From the NCBI RefSeq assembly GCF_023159225.1, contig NC_063171.1:12129326-12193325 (forward strand): a stretch of DNA of 64,000 bases, written 5' to 3'. The notes under the pieces are model-generated. The model was not told the origin of the DNA, made no database searches, and was given only the letters and a program-made list of their open reading frames with translations. Of this stretch, positions 45,980 through 56,094 are shown piece after piece. Every line of letters begins with the position of its first letter. Position 1 is the stretch's first letter. Both the position numbers and the translations under genes were made by a program. This DNA is from Perognathus longimembris pacificus. Lineage: Eukaryota; Chordata; Mammalia; Rodentia; Heteromyidae.

Positions 45980-46548
45980 TGTGGGGCCCCCCTTGCATCA
46001 TTAAGAGGCAATTAAAACAGGCCTCGCCTGTTTTCCCAGCCCTGGGGCCTCATGCTTGTTATGCCGGAACCGGAAGGGGTGGTCCTAGATAGCCCTACCT
46101 GCCTTGCCAGTTCCATGGAACTGGAAAGGCAGTTCTAGCTGGCACGCCTCCAAGCCTTGGGATAACGTGTAGCTAAGATGGCGCCTGGTGGTGAACCCAG
46201 AGCCCGTCCTGTGAGCTGTGACGTAGAATTAGGCACCCTGTTAGGATTGGTCCCTCAGCTCTCCACCCTTGACGGACAGCTCAGGCCACCCCTCATAGCC
46301 CCTAGCTAGGTGCGCCACACCCCTCCCCATCCTGCTGCTCTCTGGCCCTTTTAAGAGTGTGACTCCTCCCTGAATAAACTGAGATTGTGTGACCAACTCC
46401 CGAGCTTTCTGATTGTCCTCCAGGGAAAGGGGGACTGGGTGCGGGCGGTTCATCGACCTTTCACCTTTTCCTTGCTCATCTGGGTCGGGGTGCACTTCCC
46501 TGCCTCTCCCACTGGCCAGGAGAGTGCTGGGAGTGAAGGACCCCAACA
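45980..46548 (+). mobile_element. Solo LTR, ERV2 (IAP-like) type
   Basis: Begins TGTGGGGCC and ends CCCCAACA, an imperfect terminal inverted repeat. It contains AAGATGGCGCC near 46173, a TTTTAAGAG element near 46348 and AATAAA at 46373-46378, with about 170 bases of U5-like sequence after it. The flanking hexamers TACTAT and GGCTAT agree at four positions, compatible with a decayed 6-bp duplication. Much GC-richer than its surroundings. The open frames at 46241-46662 are non-coding. Confidence 0.78.
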
Positions 46549-47260
46549 GGCTATATTATCCAAGTTTAATGAGTCACCTGAAATGCTGCCAGTTTTCAAT
46601 GAGTTCGAAACATGAGCGGGCTCTGGCATAAATCCAGGCCACTTTGCTAGCTGCTCTTCCATGAAGCCATATGGTCCAGCAGATCCATTAATCCTGGAGC
46701 TATCAGAGGTAAATAGAAATGCTATCTGGAACCTTTGACCAGCCCTTTAGTAAGTAGCAGTAGAATACTTTCCATTTGGGTATATGACCTTGCCATTATC
46801 CACAGTAACTGATTTCCTTGAGAGAAATCCCTCGGTCTGCTATTAGGCCTAACTAGAGATTAAACAATTCATCATTGGCTGTGAAAATCAAGAACTTCCA
46901 GTTATGAAATTTGCATTATGTTTATCCATCAAGACACCAATTGACCTATACAAGGGCATACACAATAACAATCTATCTTTGAACAGAAATATTATACATG
47001 TGATTAAACTTGATTTATTACAAGGTACAAGCCAGTTACATGAAGAAATAACCCCAACCTATACTTTCTGTTTATCTTGCTTCCTCCCAAGCAACCTTAC
47101 AGATGAAAACATTATTTGATTAAAGACAGAAAGCAATACATTCCTTTCATATCATTCTTGAAAATTTTAGGAAAGGAAAACATTTTCAGAAACCAAATTC
47201 TAGCTGGGCACTGGTGCTCCTTATAGGGAAGCTGTCCTAAGAATAGTTTATAAAACCAGT
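46549..47260. other. Unique DNA, no gene seen
   Basis: No supported feature. Confidence 0.55.
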
Positions 47261-47261
47261 C

Positions 47262-47332
47262 ATTAAGGGTGGAGGTATTGCCTAGTGGGTAGAGTGCTCA
47301 CCTCGTATACATAAAGCCCTTGGTTTGATTCT

Positions 47333-47397
<65 letters not shown>

Positions 47398-47445
47398 ACA
47401 TGGAACTGTGGCTCAAGTTGTAGAATGCTCGCCTGGATAAAAAGA
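47262..47445 (+). mobile_element. IDL-Geo SINE remnant split by a (TA)n tract
   Basis: The head (GGTGGAGGTATTGCCTAGTG... GATTCTCAAT) and the start of the Geo half (GGAACTGTGGCTCAAGTTGT) are separated by about 60 bases of TA (47334-47395). The tract sits where other copies have CACATATATAG. The Geo half stops after GCCTGGATAAAAAG and L1 text follows. Confidence 0.8.
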
Positions 47446-47449
47446 CAAA

Positions 47450-47605
47450 CCTTTGCAATAGCGATTCTTACAAAACCAATTGGTGTAAACCAACTGTACA
47501 ACTCATGGGGGGTGGCAGGGAAGTGTGGAGTGGGGAGAAGGGGGAAATGAGGAAGGAGGTAACAAGTTGGATAAGAAATTTATTTGCCTTACATATGAAC
47601 TGGGA
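47450..47605 (+). mobile_element. L1 3' UTR fragment
   Basis: CCAATTGGTGTAAACCAACTGTACAAC (shortened here), a G-rich tract (47503-47548) and AGGAGGTAACAAGTTGGATAAG match the L1 3' UTR order seen at 53.9 kb. There is no poly(A); a GAG repeat follows. Confidence 0.8.
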
Positions 47606-47694
47606 GGAGGAGGAGAAGGAGGAGGAGGAGGAGGAGGAGGAGGAGGAGGAGGAGGAGGAGGAGGAGGAGGAGGAGGAGGAGGAGGAGGAGGAGG
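47602..47694 (+). repeat. (GGA)n microsatellite
   Basis: About 30 tandem GGA units with one early AAG interruption. The poly-Glu and poly-Gly open frames are artefacts of it. Confidence 0.97.
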
Positions 47695-47699
47695 CAGGG

Positions 47700-50600
47700 A
47701 TCAGGTCTTAGTTCAAGCCTGAGGACTGGGACAAACAAACAGAAACTATCATTATTCTTAAAGAACAAAATCTTTTCAAAAAGTCACAAACATTCACTCA
47801 CTTAGAAGAAATGTAAAGTTAGTTTTTCCCTAGAAAAGGTTATTACATACTGTCAAAATTAAAATTCTGTTAAGATATTGCTCCATGCTGAAGTTAAGTT
47901 TACTTAGTCTGAAAATATCTTGGAAAAGATTTATTTGATATTTTATCTTCTGAAATCTCTTTTTCTCAGAGAATACTGAGTCTATGCCATGCTCTTTGGC
48001 AGTGCTTGGTACTAAGTTATAGGAAGATGGTTTTGTTTGAGAATCAGCTTAGAAAAAAGTTGCTTTTTCAACTTGGTGTTTATACAACTGAATCTTTATT
48101 CATTTTACACTTTTTTATTTCCTCTATGTTCTTCTAAAGTTTTACAGAAATAAAACACCAAGCTACAAGAATGGTATTAGAAAAAGAAGCTACTCGGTTT
48201 GTATCTTGTGGTGTTCAAGAATAAGTAAGTTTAAAATATGGAGAGCTGGGCATTGTTTGTGTTGCCTGAATGAAAGAGGCACACAGTGATTGAGTTTGAC
48301 ATTAGGGAAATATACTACATACTGATTGAGTTGATGCTAACTGATGTATAATTTACTTAGGTACTGCACATTTTTAAGCCATACATATATTTCATTTCAT
48401 AAATAAGCATCAGGTTAATTTGTTCAACTCTCAATGAATGGGTCAAGCTGAAAAACTAGAGGTGCCAAATAATTTTGGTCCCTGGGCTGCAGGTCTCCTT
48501 AAGATGATCGAAATATGATAATATGTGTCATACCATACCTGGACCTTACTGGGAAAACATGAAAAAAAGACATGCACAAGGACTGCACAAATTCTGTTTT
48601 AAAATTCCTTGAAAAGAATCCATTTGCAGTTTTGCTTATTTATGTCCTGTTGATGTATTATGTATCTTCTCTTGGATATGGAGTTCCTTAATCTGGCTAG
48701 AATTTAAATCCATCCCCAAACTTCAAAAGGTAATTGTCAATAAACCCCCAAAGCCATAATTACTCTACATATCAGTCAAAATCTATGATAGGAGAGTCTC
48801 AGCTTTTAAAGATTTCAGATGCTCATCCTCTGCAGCAATGAACTCTAAAATGAGGATGAAATTTGAGCATTATGACCATGAATATTGATCTGACATCAGC
48901 ATTCAGATTTGCACTCTCTATATGACTTCCAATATTCTTGTTGTTTGCTAATAATTATATGTTTTGGTGACAGCTAAAATTGACTGAGAAATTCTGCCCA
49001 ATTAGGGTTAGAATTATTGAGTGGGCAAGTATTGAACCTTCTAACTTGTCGTTGTTCTTATCGTAGGATAACCTTCACATTGAGGCTATATTCTCGATAC
49101 TTTTCTAATATTATCATTACCAATTGAGATAGCATTCTAACACTTGAAACACAAATCCACTTAGCTTTGCTGAATAATTGGACATAGAATCCCATGGGCC
49201 ATTCTATTAGGTTAGAGCTGGTTTTAAATGGCAAACCTAAGAAGATTTCAAGCCAGAGTATCCAGATTCACATTTGTGAGCCACCAACTCCTGGCTCTTA
49301 CCTGGTTTTACATATGCTAATCTCATAATACATAAAGTCTTTGGATGTACAGAAAAACATATTATTACTGAATATTTTATCTGGATCTTTCTCTCATTAT
49401 ATTCATTCTTTGTCCCTTCAACACCAAAATTAACATGAAGGAAAAGTACCACAGTTATCATGCTGAAAACTGATTTGTGATATCAAATAGAAAACAATAA
49501 TTATTACGTCTAATTTATAACAAGAGTCTAAACCAGCTTTGAAATGAACTACCAATTCTCATTAAACCAAAATCATATTTCAGAGCTGGTTGAGTAGGTT
49601 TGTGGGTTGACTTGCCAAGTTCATTCTTTTCTAATACTGTTGTGAATATTTACTTAGCAACTGCTTTTAGGAAATACATCTTTTTGTTTTGTTTTGTTTT
49701 TAATAGCAGCATTGGTTCTTAGATTTTTCCAAGTTTTACTATTAACTCTTAGGGTTTTTAGTAGATATTTAGCATTTGAGCAAGGCATTACCTGCACAAT
49801 TTGTATGAGAGTAGTGGAATAATAAGAATAGAATTTTTTTGGCAGTACTGTAACTCAGGAAGAATTTCTGAGCATACTGGGAAAACAGTCACCTATGTCA
49901 CCTGGAAATGGAAATAGGCTGGCGGTTTTGAAGCAGAGTTTTGTTGAATATAATAAAGCTGTGCTACTGTTTAGTCATTTTTCCATTCACTCGTAGTAGT
50001 GCAGGCATGCTAGTGCAGGTAGACGCAGACATCTGAACATAATTTTTTGAATTGACAAGTACTCTAACTCAATGTAAACAGTTAATAATATTGGGTTGCC
50101 ACTGAGAGACAGTCTGTTGGGATGACTCCCCGTCTGCTTGAGGATGACTGTCCACCTGCTCAAAAATCAAAAGGCCATAAGGAATGGAAGGAAACTAGAA
50201 GTTTGTTTGGCATGTCCATGTTTCCTTTTCCTCATTGTCATTGCCACCTAACACAAATCTGATATAGTCAGTTAAAATCTGCATTCCCAATGCTATTTAC
50301 ATTGGGAAAATATAATTTTCATTCACCATCTGCAAAGAAAGATTATTAAACAATAAAGGATTAAGAGATAAACAACAAAGCCTTGTAGCAATATATTGAG
50401 TCCAAAATATAAATGCTGAGAATAAAAAAGATTTGTATAAGGGGTTCTGATTTGTTTGTGTGTGCTCCCTATATTCTTGGAATAGACAGAAATATAAAAA
50501 TAAGCAAAATTCTTTGTTGTTATTGTACTAAGTCCAGTGTACCTTGCATTTTGTTATTATAGCTATGTTTTAACTGCACACAGTGTGATTTGATTTCCTC

Positions 50601-51540
50601 TCTCAGTTTTGTACTATGATTATAATTGAACTCAGTATTTTATATTAGGATGGTATATAACCCCTGGAATTCTGGAAAAAGCATCTCCATTTAAAATTTA
50701 TCCTGAACACTGAGTTAGGCCTTGATTAACACTTAAGGTGTTAATATACCAAAGCCATTCATGTTGTAAAATATTTATTTCAATTTTCCTACTTAATTAG
50801 CAGTTTCTACAGTTAGTGAAACCATGTATACAATAAAAATATAGATATTTTGTGTTTCAAACATTAATTAATATTTCACAGAGAATCATACATTATTGGT
50901 ATGACATCCTAGACATGTATCTCAGAGCAACTTCCCTAAACTATTCTTAGGTAATGCTGAGTTAATCTATGAAATACTGAAAATGTATTGTCATTATTTA
51001 TGGATAAACAGCCATTAGTTCTGAAAAGAAGTGATTCCAGTTTTGTGAGTGAGCTCAGTAAGTATTGCTGTTTGTGATAGAAATGAGTTAAAATGAATTA
51101 TATTAAAATGAATAACATAAAGCAACAAAAATAGTAAAGGCAACTTTCTAAGTGATAAGCTTATATATACAAAGTAATGTCCATTTCTCAAAACTGAGTC
51201 AAACTGTTACAGATGGAATTTAAGTAGTAAGTGTATAATGTCTAAACCATACCAATGTAAGATTAGGGATATGTTATAATCTAGAAAAAATAGTTTGCCT
51301 ATTTGTGGGCTATGGTGTGTTAAGTTGTACACATATGCAAAAAGGTGGCTGCTTTTTGTAGTGTTTTGTCTCTTACATTGATTCTAGAATATTGCAGACA
51401 AATGTCAAAAGAGAATAATAGACTCCAACAATGAGGAACTGCACATTCTACAAGAAATAAAGCAAAAAATGTTCTAAATAATTGGTTCATTAGAAGATGG
51501 ACCAAAACTTACAAGTATTTGTCTCAGATCAGCTGAATAT
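47700..51540. other. 3.8-kb unique stretch, no gene seen
   Basis: AT-rich, unusually free of recognisable SINE or L1. No exon or RNA gene can be supported; the open frames are short and without known motifs. Confidence 0.55.
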
Positions 51541-51544
51541 AGTA

Positions 51545-51715
51545 ATGGTGAATATCTGTGGGCTGTACAACTTTGGAGACAGAGTTAGAAGAGTTGCAAA
51601 TTTAAGGGCAGCCTATGAAAAGTTACTGTGATACTCTAAATGCTAAACTGAAAGCTAAAGGATAAAGGCATGTTTCAAGCAGTGGGTCCCAAATTTCATC
51701 CCCAGAACTGGAAAA
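51545..51715 (+). mobile_element. Possible old Geo-tailed SINE remnant
   Basis: AATTTAAGGGCAGCCTATG and CAAGCAGTGGGTCCCAAATT, ending CCCCAGAACTGG, resemble a worn middle segment and Geo end. Weak evidence. Confidence 0.4.
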
Positions 51716-51719
51716 AATG

Positions 51720-52980
51720 GCTAATAGTATGAACTATGAAAAATGTCAGCGTCTTTGCTGAACAGAAAACTTGAAAAGTTGATATTTGAAGTGACTATAA
51801 TTTTCACCAACTCTTACAAATTTCACTTTTGTATGGTATACTCCAGAAATGTAACCACAAGGTACAAGAAGAGCAATACCTTTGTTTTTTAGACTTAAAC
51901 CAATGCATGATTGTATTACAAGATATTTGCATGCTTTTGATAATTTTAAACATTGGAGTCAAATAATTTAGTGAAATTTGTGTGACTTTTTCGTTCCAAA
52001 CGTGAAATTTTATGTTAGAAATAAAATAGCCTTCTTCTTTCTCTTTTTTAAAACATAATAACAAAATTACCCATCTTAAGACAATGGTTTTATGTTTGTT
52101 CTGTTTAACATTACTTTTAGAGGAGTTGGTATTTCACACATCAAGACAATGATCCTTTATAAGATGTCAATAGGAATTATACCTACATGGAATGAAAGGC
52201 AATATAAGTTAATCCTGTGCACAATGTGTACAATGAAGGGGGTAGATCCTTCACTATACTTTGAGGAGACAGGGAAAAGCTGTTAATGCAGAACATACAG
52301 ATAAATGTAACTGCTGAACTGTGCTTAAGTAATGTAGAATAGATAACATGGAGGGTGAATGAGGATGAAAATGTTCAAAGCAATTTCTTTACATAGAAGC
52401 AAATTGAACAATGAAATTTTTTCTGCTGTTGAAATGGGTTTGAAAGGTGTCAGTGGGATAAATATTAATGAAAGGGAGGTAGTTGATTAGAATACATTGT
52501 ACATAATGTGGAAATGTTACCACAAAATGCCCTTGTATAACTAATGCATGCTGATAAAGAAAGGAACTAAAAGAAAGAGACTGGCTTAAAACAGAGTATC
52601 TGATGACTGAACATGAGTTGGCTGGTATGAGAAGGACTTGGGGTTTGAAAACATTGAAATGGAAGATGCATTCACCAACTAGACAGGAGATACTTGTCAA
52701 AGCTGTAATAGTTCTTAATATAATGTTATCTGATCAGAATGTTACAGCCATAGTCTCTTGTCATCATTCCAATATTAGGTATGCATTGTAAAAGTATGTC
52801 TCCGTAAAAGTATGTCTCACAAGTAGAAGCTTCTAATTCCTGAAGAAAAGAAGAGAAGAAAACGGGTCTTGCGACCCCATTACTCCACTCCCAGCAGAAA
52901 TATTAACTATTATCTCTGCAATCAATATGGAAAGGCCGAATAAACATCCATACTTATTGATGAACAAAAATCATCATGCA
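51720..52980. other. Unique DNA, no gene seen
   Basis: No supported feature. Confidence 0.55.
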
Positions 52981-52984
52981 TACC

Positions 52985-53437
52985 TGAGTGTCAGTGACTC
53001 TTACCTGTAATCCTAGCTCCTGAAGAGGTTGAAATCTGAAGACCATAGACATTAGCCTGATCTGGAATATCTTTAAATCTTTCATCTCCAGTTAAGCACC
53101 AAAAAAGCCAGAAGTAGATCTGTGGCTCCAGTAGAAACATGGTAGCCTCAAGCACAAAAGCTTAGGGACAGTGTGCAGGCCTTAAGTTCAAGACCCAGGA
53201 CTGGGGCTGGGGATATAGCCTAGTGGCAAGAGTGCCTGCCTCGGATACACGAGGCCCTAGGTTGGATTCCCCAGTACCACATATACAGAAAACGGCCAGA
53301 AGCGGCGCTGTGGCTCAAGTGGCGGAGTGCTAGCCTTGAGCAGGAAGAGGCCAGGGACAGTGCTCAGGCCCTGAGTCCAAGCCCAGGACTGGCCAAAAAA
53401 AAAAAAAAAAAAAAAAAAACAAAGACCCAGGACTGGC
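52985..53437 (+). mobile_element. Geo-tailed B1-like SINE, host of a nested SINE
   Basis: Head CTCTTACCTGTAATCCTAGC (about 52999-53018), middle CATCTCCAGTTAAGCACC, Geo half CCAGAAGTAGATCTGTGGCT to AAGACCCAGGACTGG. A young IDL-Geo copy sits at its 3' end and duplicated its last 15 bases. After it comes a short GC/CA repeat (53436-53454) in place of a poly(A) tail. Confidence 0.8.
53205..53421 (+). mobile_element. IDL-Geo SINE nested in another Geo SINE
   Basis: Full dimer with a roughly 25-base A tail. Perfect 15-bp target duplication AAGACCCAGGACTGG at 53190-53204 and 53422-53436. It shares the CpG-bearing diagnostic bases of the copy at 2461 (CTCGGATACACGAGG; GAAGCGGCGCTG). Confidence 0.95.
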
Positions 53438-53741
53438 GCGCGCGCACACACACACCATAATTTTTTTATACATTTCTATGACGGCCTACATGATACCATA
53501 GAATTTCACAACTGAATATTTAAACATGTTTGCCATTTTCAGTCCCTTGAAGTTACACAGTGGATGCACTGTATTTATGTAATCTTTTCAAATTTGAAGC
53601 AATTAATTTGGATGCTCCTGGTTCAGTCAGCTCAGGCAGAAAAGTCTATAGGACTCCACCTCTAACTAACTAGCAAGATGCCAGACTCTAACTCATGTAG
53701 AAGAGCACCAGACAAGAACAGTAAGTTAAACAAGAATTTAA

Positions 53742-54078
53742 TTGATGATCCTCTTGTATCCCCTTCCTGTGGTTGTACCCACACTATTGCTGTATCTTAT
53801 CTGAGTACATTGGAAACTGTATACACTGGTATTAGAACTAGGGAAGTGAAAGGGAATATCAAAATCAAGAGACAAAGGATAAAAAGACAAACAACTCCAA
53901 AAGCAATACTTGCAAAACCATTTGGTGTAAACCAACTGAACAACTCATGTGGGGAGAGGGAGAGGGGGAGGGGGGAGGGGGGAATGAGGGAGGAGGTAAC
54001 AAACAGTACAAGAAATGTACCCAAGGCCTAACGTATGAACTGTAACCTCTCTGTACATCACTTTAATTAAAAAAATAA
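53742..54078 (+). mobile_element. Short 5'-truncated L1 (3' UTR only)
   Basis: About 337 bases of L1 3' UTR ending TGTAACCTCTCTGTACATCA and an A-rich tail, flanked by AAGAATTTAA at 53732-53741 and 54079-54088. It contains a strong G-rich tract (about 53950-53984). The 117-residue plus-strand open frame across its left edge is not a gene. Confidence 0.92.
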
Positions 54079-54105
54079 AAGAATTTAAGACCTGGGTAGA
54101 AGCAT

Positions 54106-54207
<102 letters not shown>

Positions 54208-54471
54208 CCATTAAGGTACAAGGCATTTCTTCAAAGAAAATATTTCATAGGAATTTAGTATCTAGAAGGAAATGAGACATGATCTGATTGGAGTGTCTTA
54301 TATACTTTAATAACCTAGTCCTGCTTATTTTAGGGGCATTGTTACTATTATATTCATTGTTATCTGTAGTTTTAAAATACTGGTTAAAACAGTAACCACC
54401 TAATAAGTTAATCTAGTAATAGTTGCTTAAGATGTCTCATTCTAGATATTATTGAACTTGTCATTAAAATC

Positions 54472-54700
54472 CAGGTCTGGGAATATGGCCTAGTGGTAAA
54501 AGTGCTCACCTGGTATACATGAAGCCCTGGGTTCGATTCCCCAGCACCACATATATAGAAAAAGCTGGAAGTGGCACTGTGGCTCAAGTGGCAGCATACT
54601 AGTCTTGAGCAAAAAAAGAAAAAAAGAAAAGAAAAGAAAAGAAGCCAAGGACAGTGCTCAGGCCCTGAGTTTAAGCTCCAGGACTGGCAACTAAAACAAA
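54472..54700 (+). mobile_element. IDL-Geo SINE with an internal AAAAG expansion
   Basis: Full dimer. The short A run that normally follows CTTGAGC in the Geo half has grown to AAAAAAAGAAAAAAAGAAAA plus several AAAAG units (about 54610-54642). The tail is A/C-rich. The target duplication is not clear. Confidence 0.88.
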
Positions 54701-54714
54701 AACCAAACAAAAGC

Positions 54715-55285
54715 CAAATAGGTCTTTGAGGAATAATGTAAATATTATATTGGAGAAAGTACAAGCCAGGCTTTTCATATACATCTGATAACCAAACATA
54801 TGATTTAACTTAAATGTTAAAAATACTAACTGAAGAGCCCAGTGTACTTCATGATAATTGTAGAGGTCTATTTGAGTGCCTCTCTTTGCAAGTTTAATAT
54901 TCTAAATTTAGTTTATTCTACAGCAAACTGATTATGTCAGCACAATTCAGGGATGGAACACAGCATGTCTTCAAGAACCAGGTCAACAAATTGGTAGATC
55001 ATGAGTCTCCTATTGACTTTATTTTACTATTTTAAAAGTATTCACTTGTATTTTGAAAATATTTTTAATTATCTTTAGGTAGTTGTGGAGAAGACTTAGA
55101 ATTGAACAAAACAGTGTATGAAATAATGTATTTTGTTCAATTTCACTCCTTTCAACATTCACATCCATTACTCTCATTCTTCCATCAATTTCCTTAATAT
55201 TCATTTTATTTTTAACTGTATTCTCCCCAACTTCTTTATTTCATTCTTCTTACTGGTCTCCTTCTTACTGCTCCCACATTTTCCA
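54715..55285. other. Unique AT-rich DNA
   Basis: No supported feature. Confidence 0.5.
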
Positions 55286-55287
55286 AG

Positions 55288-55289
<2 letters not shown>

Positions 55290-55343
<54 letters not shown>

Positions 55344-55449
55344 TCTCAATCCCCCCTCTATCTCTCTTTTTTCCTTCCTTCCTTCCATCTTCCTTTCTCC
55401 CATCTTCCTTTCTCCTTTCTTTCCTTCCTTCCTTCCTCTCTCCCTCCCT

Positions 55450-55495
<46 letters not shown>

Positions 55496-55538
55496 TTTTT
55501 TCTTTCTCTCTTTCTCTTTCTTTTTCTCTCTCTTTCTC

Positions 55539-55626
<88 letters not shown>

Positions 55627-55640
55627 TTTTCCTTTCTTTC
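55290..55640 (+). repeat. Large pyrimidine tract: (CT)n, CCTT and (TTTC)n
   Basis: (CT)n at about 55290-55338, mixed CCTT/TCCC text, then TTTC tetramers at 55449-55492 and about 19 more at 55548-55626. The 187- and 163-residue open frames on the two strands exist only because this repeat lacks stop codons. Confidence 0.97.
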
Positions 55641-55689
55641 TTTTTACCTGTGATTTAACCTTCCTAAGAATTGCCCTGCTGAGTTTTTT

Positions 55690-55813
55690 CATATGAGAGA
55701 AAACATGTATATAACATTTTCCTCTGGGCCTGACTTCATCTAAATTTTTTCAGATCTTTCCATTTCAATGAAAATGATGTAATATCATTTTTCTAATGAG
55801 TGACTAAAATTCC

Positions 55814-55860
<47 letters not shown>

Positions 55861-56090
55861 ATGTGTGTATTTCTATCATATTTGCTTTATTCATTTATCC
55901 ACTTGGGGGCATCTAAGCTAATTCCATACCTTTAGTATTGTGAAAAGTGGTGCAATGAGCATGGTTGTGATGGTGGGTTTACTGTATGCTGGTTTGTAAT
56001 TGTTTGAATATATGTCCACAGTGAGACTGCTGAATCTCAGGGTAGTTCTATGTCTTAGGACATACCACTCTGACTGAGATCAATTCTGTC
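55690..56090 (-). mobile_element. Old L1 ORF2 C-terminal fragment with a (GT)n tract
   Basis: Antisense of degraded ORF2 end: GGGCCTGACTTCATCTAAAT (compare GGGTCTGGCTCACTTCACTT in the main L1), GACTAAAATTCCATTGTG, CATTTATCCACTTGGGGGCA. A (GT)n of about 22 units (55815-55859) lies where the main L1 reads TTGTGTATATGTACC. Confidence 0.8.
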
Positions 56091-56094
56091 TTCT

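Noticed and set aside
47505..47722. Poly-Glu and poly-Gly open frames
   Set aside because: Translation of a GGA microsatellite following an L1 3' UTR fragment.
53678..54031. 117-codon plus-strand open frame
   Set aside because: It crosses the left edge of a 3' UTR-only L1 insertion and ends in its G-rich tract.
55133..55696. Open frames of 187 (plus) and 163 (minus) codons
   Set aside because: They run through CT/TTTC repeats that cannot form stop codons. Composition is repeat-driven and both strands are open.
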